From Methylotenera sp. (lineage in GTDB: Bacteria > Pseudomonadota > Gammaproteobacteria > Burkholderiales > Methylophilaceae), in NCBI GenBank assembly GCA_013816325.1, contig JACDEP010000144.1:1-5526 (forward strand): DNA of 5,526 nt, given 5' to 3'. Within the stretch, counting starts at the first letter, position 1, and every line of letters begins with the position of its first letter. Positions 5,055 to 5,526 of this stretch are shown here, piece after piece. The notes under the pieces are model-generated. The model was not told the DNA's origin, ran no database searches, and saw only the letters and a program-made list of their open reading frames with translations. The position numbers were made by a program, and so were the translations under genes.

Positions 5055-5526
5055 ATGTCAGTTCACGTTATTCCATTTGAAAACCTAAGAAACGTCGATG
5101 TACCATCAGTTGGCGGTAAAAATGCTTCTCTCGGCGAAATGATTTCACAATTATCAGCAAAAGGCGTGCGGGTTCCAACGGGCTTTGCCACAACCGCAGA
5201 TGCATATCGTGAATTTTTGGCTCAAAATGACCTAGATGACAAAATCAATGCTGAGTTAGATGCGTTGAATGTGGATGACACACAAGCGCTTGCTGTCTGT
5301 GGCAAAAAAGTGCGTGAATGGATTATGGAAGCACCATTTCCAGAGGCGCTGAACAAAGCAATCGCAGAAAACTACGCAACTCTCACAGCCAAATCTGGCG
5401 ACGGTGCAACGTTTGCTGTACGCTCATCTGCGACAGCAGAAGATTTACCCGATGCTTCCTTCGCTGGACAACAAGAGTCTTTCCTGAATATCCAAGGTTT
5501 AGACAATATTCTGCATGCGATTAAGG
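5055..5526 (+). CDS. ppsA: Phosphoenolpyruvate synthase, N-terminal part (runs off the right edge)
   Basis: PpsA converts pyruvate, ATP and water to phosphoenolpyruvate, AMP and phosphate in the cytoplasm, feeding gluconeogenesis. Only the first 157 of roughly 790 residues expected for the family are visible. They belong to the N-terminal nucleotide-binding domain shared with pyruvate phosphate dikinase: VGGKNASLGEM (19-29), VRVPTGFATTADAY (38-51) and AVRSSATAEDLPDASFAGQQ (121-140). The phosphohistidine and PEP-binding domains lie outside the window. The ATG at 5055 has AAGGA five bases upstream and the usual family N-terminus. The gene is divergent from the H4MPT operon. In RuMP-cycle methylotrophs that split KDPG to pyruvate and glyceraldehyde phosphate, this enzyme would return pyruvate to PEP and sugar phosphates; that pathway link is inferred. 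Confidence 0.96.
   Translation, partial: MSVHVIPFENLRNVDVPSVGGKNASLGEMISQLSAKGVRVPTGFATTADAYREFLAQNDLDDKINAELDALNVDDTQALAVCGKKVREWIMEAPFPEALNKAIAENYATLTAKSGDGATFAVRSSATAEDLPDASFAGQQESFLNIQGLDNILHAIK

Noticed and set aside
5318..5524. Second plus-strand frame inside ppsA
   Set aside because: It is out of frame with the conserved PpsA motifs, which are continuous from 5055 to the window end.

Overview
The window is a piece of a C1-metabolism gene island from a methylotrophic proteobacterium. Five genes on the minus strand belong to the tetrahydromethanopterin (H4MPT) pathway. This pathway oxidises formaldehyde to formate, and in bacteria it is known mainly from methylotrophs. The low-to-moderate GC, the AT-rich spacers and the neighbouring phosphoenolpyruvate synthase fit a Methylophilaceae-type betaproteobacterium such as Methylotenera or Methylophilus. 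That placement is inference from gene content and composition, not a database match.

Minus strand, in transcription order from right to left: mptG (beta-RFAP synthase, first committed step of H4MPT synthesis, 4694-3690); mtdB (methylene-H4MPT dehydrogenase, 3653-2754); orf5 (ATP-grasp protein of unknown substrate, 2716-1592); mch (methenyl-H4MPT cyclohydrolase, 1569-577); and orf7 (RimK-like ATP-grasp ligase, 551 to beyond the left edge). Gaps are only 22-37 bases and I see no terminator in them, so this is almost certainly one operon. MtdB and Mch catalyse consecutive steps of the linear pathway. MptG makes part of the cofactor, and the two ATP-grasp proteins are likely tailoring ligases for a C1 cofactor. 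Three of the five genes start with non-ATG codons (TTG, GTG, TTG).

The divergent spacer 4695-5054 (360 bases) separates mptG from ppsA. It holds a good sigma70-like promoter and ribosome binding site for ppsA, a possible opposing promoter overlapping it, three copies of a TTGCAAT motif (one inverted), and a near-perfect 13-base tandem repeat just ahead of mptG.

Plus strand, right edge: ppsA, the first 157 codons of phosphoenolpyruvate synthase, which converts pyruvate to PEP for gluconeogenesis. In RuMP-cycle methylotrophs that assimilate carbon through KDPG to pyruvate this is a central anabolic step.

No mobile element, CRISPR array, tRNA or rRNA was found, and no gene looks broken. The catabolic genes are a known system. 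The least understood parts are the two ATP-grasp genes, the order of orf5 and mch relative to the Methylobacterium cluster as I remember it, and the repeat-rich control regions.
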